NCBI GenBank assembly: GCA_026984415.1
Contig: JALSSE010000394.1
Location: 1 to 7,807 of the forward strand
Source: Hydrogenothermaceae bacterium
GTDB lineage: Bacteria; Aquificota; Aquificae; Hydrogenothermales; Hydrogenothermaceae
Length of the DNA: 7,807 nt
Reading direction: 5' to 3'
Part shown: positions 5,136 through 7,807 of the stretch, one piece after another
Position numbering within the stretch: the stretch's first letter is position 1
How the letters are laid out: each line of letters opens with the position of its first letter
Made by a program: the position numbers and the translations under genes
The notes under the pieces: generated by a model
What the model was told of the DNA's origin: nothing
What the model saw: only the letters and a program-made list of their open reading frames with translations
Database searches by the model: none

Positions 5136-6954
5136 AGTTTCTTTTATTTTTTTCTAATATTTTCTTTCTTATTCTGATTGCGTCTGGTGTTACTTCTACA
5201 AGTTCATCATCATTAATCCATTCCATTGCCCTTTCAAAATCCATTTTTCTTGGTGGAGTTAATTTTATAGCATCATCAGCTGCTGCTGCCCTTACATTTG
5301 TAAGTTTTTTTCCTTTTGTTATATTTACATCTAAATCTTTATCTCTGTTGTGTTCTCCAATTACCATTCCTTCGTAAACTTCTGTTCCCGGTTCTATAAA
5401 GAAAATTCCCCTATCCTGTAATCCAAATATTGCGTATGCTGTAGCTGTCCCATGTCTGTCTGCAACAATTGCACCATTTAGCCTTGTTCTGATTTCTCCG
5501 TGCCATTCTTCCCATCCTTCTAAAATTGTGTTCATGATACCTTCCCCTCTGGTATCTGTTTTAAATTCAGAGCGGTATCCAATAAGTCCCCTTGATGGAA
5601 TAATAAATTCAAGTCTTACTCTTCCACTTCCGTGGTTTACCATATTTACCATTTTTCCTCTTCTTGCACCAAGCTTCTGGGTAACAATACCTACCTGTTC
5701 TTCTGGAATATCTATTACTGCTCTCTCAACAGGTTCGTATTTTTTTCCATTTTCTTCTTTTACTATTACTTCTGGTTTAGATACCTGAAACTCATAACCT
5801 TCTCTTCTCATCATCTCTGCTAAAATAGAAAGCTGTAATTCTCCTCTACCTTTCACTAAAAATGCTTCGGCACTATCAGTAGGTTCTACCTGTAAAGCAA
5901 CGTTTGTTAATGTTTCTTTTTCTAATCTGTCTTTTAAATGTCTTGATGTAAGGAATTTTCCACTTCTTCCTGCGAATGGGGAGTCGTTAACAGAAAAAAT
6001 CATTGATATTGTTGGTTCTTCAACTGTAATTGGAGGAAGTGCTTCCGGATTTTCTGCATCTGCTATTGTTTCTCCTATGCTTATGTCTTCCAATCCTGCA
6101 ATTGCTATGATATCACCTGCTTTTGCCTCTTTCGTTTCAACTCTTTTTAACCCATCGTATGTATAAAGATTTCTAACTGTTCCTTTAACTATTGTTCCAT
6201 CTCTTTTAACTAATGATACCTGCTGATTGACTTTTACTGTTCCGTTAAAAATTCTTCCGATTGCCAGTCTTCCAACAAAGTTGTCATAATCAAGGGAAGT
6301 TATTAAAAACTGCAAACCTTTGTCTTTATCGTAAGTTGGTGCTGGAATGTATTCAACTATTTTTTCAAATAAAGGTTGTAAATCTTTTCCTTCATCTTCA
6401 AGGTTTTCTTTTGCTATACCGTCCCTTGCAATTGCATACAAAACTGGGAAATCAAGCTGGTCTTCTTCCGCATCTAAATCTATAAATAAGTCGTAAATCT
6501 CATCTAAAACTTCATTTATTCTTGAATCAGGTCTGTCTATTTTGTTGATTACAACCATCGGTGTAAGTTTTGCTTCAAGGGCTTTTTTTAGTACAAACCT
6601 CGTTTGTGGCATAGGTCCTTCTGCTGCATCAACTAATAAAATAACCCCATCAACCATTTTCAATGTTCTTTCTACTTCACCGCCGAAATCTGCGTGACCT
6701 GGTGTGTCAACGATATTTATTTTTACATCTTTATATTGAATTGCTGTATTTTTTGCCATAATTGTGATACCACGTTCTTTTTCAAGGTCTATGTTGTCCA
6801 TTACCCTTTCTTCAACTGTTTCGTTTGTTCTAAAAATTCCACTTTGTTTTAATAAACCATCAACTAAAGTTGTTTTACCGTGGTCAACGTGTGCTATAAT
6901 AGCAATGTTTCTGATGTCATTTCTGACAGCTTTTTTTTCTTCCATTTGTTGCAT
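5134..6954 (-). CDS. typA: Ribosome-associated GTPase TypA/BipA
   Basis: A translational GTPase related to EF-G and LepA that binds 70S ribosomes and supports 50S assembly and growth under cold or other stress. The 606 residues match the family length. G-domain motifs are intact: G1 AHVDHGKTT (21-29), G2 RGITI (61-65), G3 [14 protein letters not shown] (83-96) with catalytic His87, and G4 NKIDRP (137-142). A beta-barrel (about 205-300), domain III, the EF-G-like domain V (RRGKMVNM...[12 protein letters not shown]) and the TypA-specific C-terminal domain ([22 protein letters not shown]...[17 protein letters not shown]) follow. EF-G domain IV is absent, as expected for TypA. ATG 6954 is chosen because AGAGAGG ends 7 nt upstream; the alternative ATG three codons later is too far from it. 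It has its own promoter, 65 nt after the radical SAM gene, and converges on the transporter gene. Confidence 0.97.
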   Translation of the reverse strand: MQQMEEKKAVRNDIRNIAIIAHVDHGKTTLVDGLLKQSGIFRTNETVEERVMDNIDLEKERGITIMAKNTAIQYKDVKINIVDTPGHADFGGEVERTLKMVDGVILLVDAAEGPMPQTRFVLKKALEAKLTPMVVINKIDRPDSRINEVLDEIYDLFIDLDAEEDQLDFPVLYAIARDGIAKENLEDEGKDLQPLFEKIVEYIPAPTYDKDKGLQFLITSLDYDNFVGRLAIGRIFNGTVKVNQQVSLVKRDGTIVKGTVRNLYTYDGLKRVETKEAKAGDIIAIAGLEDISIGETIADAENPEALPPITVEEPTISMIFSVNDSPFAGRSGKFLTSRHLKDRLEKETLTNVALQVEPTDSAEAFLVKGRGELQLSILAEMMRREGYEFQVSKPEVIVKEENGKKYEPVERAVIDIPEEQVGIVTQKLGARRGKMVNMVNHGSGRVRLEFIIPSRGLIGYRSEFKTDTRGEGIMNTILEGWEEWHGEIRTRLNGAIVADRHGTATAYAIFGLQDRGIFFIEPGTEVYEGMVIGEHNRDKDLDVNITKGKKLTNVRAAAADDAIKLTPPRKMDFERAMEWINDDELVEVTPDAIRIRKKILEKNKRN

Positions 6955-6961
6955 AAATATA

Positions 6962-6968
6962 CCTCTCT
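6962..6968 (-). promoter_or_regulatory. Ribosome binding site deciding the typA start
   Basis: AGAGAGG on the minus strand is followed by 7 nt and ATG 6954. This favours the first of two nearby ATG codons. Confidence 0.7.
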
Positions 6969-6987
6969 GAATTTTGTTTAATCTATA

Positions 6988-6996
6988 ATTATATCA
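6988..6996 (-). promoter_or_regulatory. Extended -10 promoter of typA
   Basis: On the minus strand TGATATAAT is a perfect extended -10 (TG, one base, TATAAT). No good -35 lies 16-18 bp upstream, which an extended -10 can offset. A transcript start near 6981 would give a leader of about 27 nt. Confidence 0.6.
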
Positions 6997-7019
6997 CGAT
7001 TATTGAATACTATTTGTTT

Positions 7020-7807
7020 TTATTTCCACACGCCAGCAATTTCAGTTTTACATTTTGGACATTTTCCATCTTCAAGATGATTTACAACAAATTGTCCTAT
7101 ATGTCCTCTTCTATCAATAACTCTAAATCCACAGTTTGGGCAGTAAGTTGATTCTCTATCTTCATCGTCAAAATTTCCAACGTAAACATAATTCAATCCT
7201 TCTTCTTTTCCTATTTCATAAGCCATTTTTAGAGTTTCTATTGGGGTAGGTGGAACGTCTTTCATTTTCCACGCTGGAAAAAATCTTGAAATGTGCCAGG
7301 GCATATTTTTATCAACAGAAGCTAAAAATTTTGCAGCATTTCTTAATTCTTCAGGAGAATCGTTATGACCTGGTATTATTAGTGTTGTTACTTCTGTCCA
7401 TATGCCAAGTTCTCTTGCGTGTTCAATAGTTTTTAATACTGGTTTCAGCCTTGCTCCAACAATATTTTTATAAAATTCATCTGTAAATGCTTTTAAGTCA
7501 ATGTTCATTGCGTCAAGGTATGGTGCAAGTGTATCAAGTGCTTCTTTTGTTTCGTATCCAGAACTTACAAAAACATTTCTTAATCCTTTTTCTTTTGCTA
7601 ATTTCATTGTATCGTATGCGTATTCAAAGAAAACTACAGGTTCGTTATAGGTAAACGCAATAGAAGGAATATTATTTGTTTTACATATATTAACTATTGT
7701 TTCAGGCATTAAATCAATTCCAAAAACTTCCCCGTTGTGTTCCTGTGGGTACTGTGAAATATCTGCATTTTGACAGAATTGACAACTCATATTACATCCA
7801 ACTGTTC
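7020..7807 (-). CDS. amrS: AmmeMemoRadiSam system radical SAM enzyme, N-terminus outside window
   Basis: A radical SAM protein of the class encoded with or near MEMO and AMMECR1 homologues in many prokaryotes, once called PflA-like; its reaction is not established. The frame stays open past the apparent ATG at 7790 to the window end and reads TVGCNMSCQFCQN, so that Met is internal. Positions 7773-7796 encode C-N-M-S-C-Q-F-C, the C-x3-C-x2-C site for a [4Fe-4S] cluster and SAM. Further family marks are AFTYNEPVVFFEY, a VSSGYETKEAL segment, MNIDLKAFTDEFYKNI, and HISRFFPAWKM. The C-terminus has two zinc-knuckle pairs, CPNC (7128-7142) and CPKC (7050-7061), typical of this class rather than of true PFL-activating enzymes. 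Visible length is 262 codons; family members have about 330-340, so roughly 75 N-terminal residues are missing. No MEMO or AMMECR1 gene is in view. It stops 65 nt before typA. Confidence 0.9.
   Translation of the reverse strand, partial: TVGCNMSCQFCQNADISQYPQEHNGEVFGIDLMPETIVNICKTNNIPSIAFTYNEPVVFFEYAYDTMKLAKEKGLRNVFVSSGYETKEALDTLAPYLDAMNIDLKAFTDEFYKNIVGARLKPVLKTIEHARELGIWTEVTTLIIPGHNDSPEELRNAAKFLASVDKNMPWHISRFFPAWKMKDVPPTPIETLKMAYEIGKEEGLNYVYVGNFDDEDRESTYCPNCGFRVIDRRGHIGQFVVNHLEDGKCPKCKTEIAGVWK

Noticed and set aside
5528..6970. Several plus-strand open frames within and just upstream of typA (61-86 codons or so)
   Set aside because: They lie opposite intact typA codons, have skewed hydrophobic or Ser/Phe-rich content and no convincing ribosome binding sites.
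1..7807. CRISPR array, tRNA, rRNA, phage or transposon genes
   Set aside because: No regularly spaced repeats, cloverleaf or rRNA-like GC-rich stretch, integrase or transposase motifs were seen on either strand.

Overview
This AT-rich window (by eye about one third G+C, with strong A/T third-position preference and many AGA/ATA codons) looks like ordinary chromosome of a Gram-negative-type bacterium. It has a secretin, so an outer membrane is implied. The mix of a type IV pilus/type II-like secretion operon, a YeeE/YedE sulfur transporter, an AmmeMemoRadiSam enzyme and very A-rich coding would suit a sulfur-metabolising thermophile of the Aquificota (Sulfurihydrogenibium-like). That assignment is an inference from style and gene content, not a demonstrated identity. 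No phage, transposase, CRISPR array, tRNA or rRNA was seen.

Layout. (1) Positions 1-2571, plus strand: the 3' end of a secretin gene, a membrane-anchored TPR protein with a GspB-like N-terminus, and a large modular prepilin that starts at TTG inside the end of the TPR gene. The tight spacing (12-nt gap, then 11-nt overlap) points to one operon. (2) Positions 2573-3794, minus strand: a small protein of unknown function whose stop lies 1 nt from the prepilin stop, then thiD (HMP/HMP-P kinase of thiamine synthesis), separated by a minus-strand terminator-like hairpin. (3) Positions 3969-5102, plus strand: a YeeE/YedE-family transporter, divergent from thiD across a 174-bp region that holds a good thiD promoter and short GTGAA repeats, and closed by a clear hairpin terminator. 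(4) Positions 5134-7807, minus strand: typA/bipA with its own extended -10 promoter, and upstream of it the C-terminal three quarters of an AmmeMemoRadiSam radical SAM gene that runs off the window.

How the genes fit together. The secretin, TPR protein and prepilin form a surface-appendage or secretion module: the secretin is the outer-membrane pore, the TPR protein a likely inner-membrane/periplasmic assembly factor, and the prepilin a probable tip or decorated pilin. ThiD and the sulfur transporter are metabolic genes that may share the divergent control region. TypA and the radical SAM enzyme are housekeeping or stress functions, unrelated as far as the sequence shows.

The most interesting object is the 453-residue prepilin. 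It joins a class III pilin N-terminus to two putative Ig-like domains, a repetitive Gly/Ser linker and an unrecognised C-terminal domain, with cysteines in even numbers in each segment. I found no convincing sign of a wholly new multi-gene system; the remaining observations are modest.
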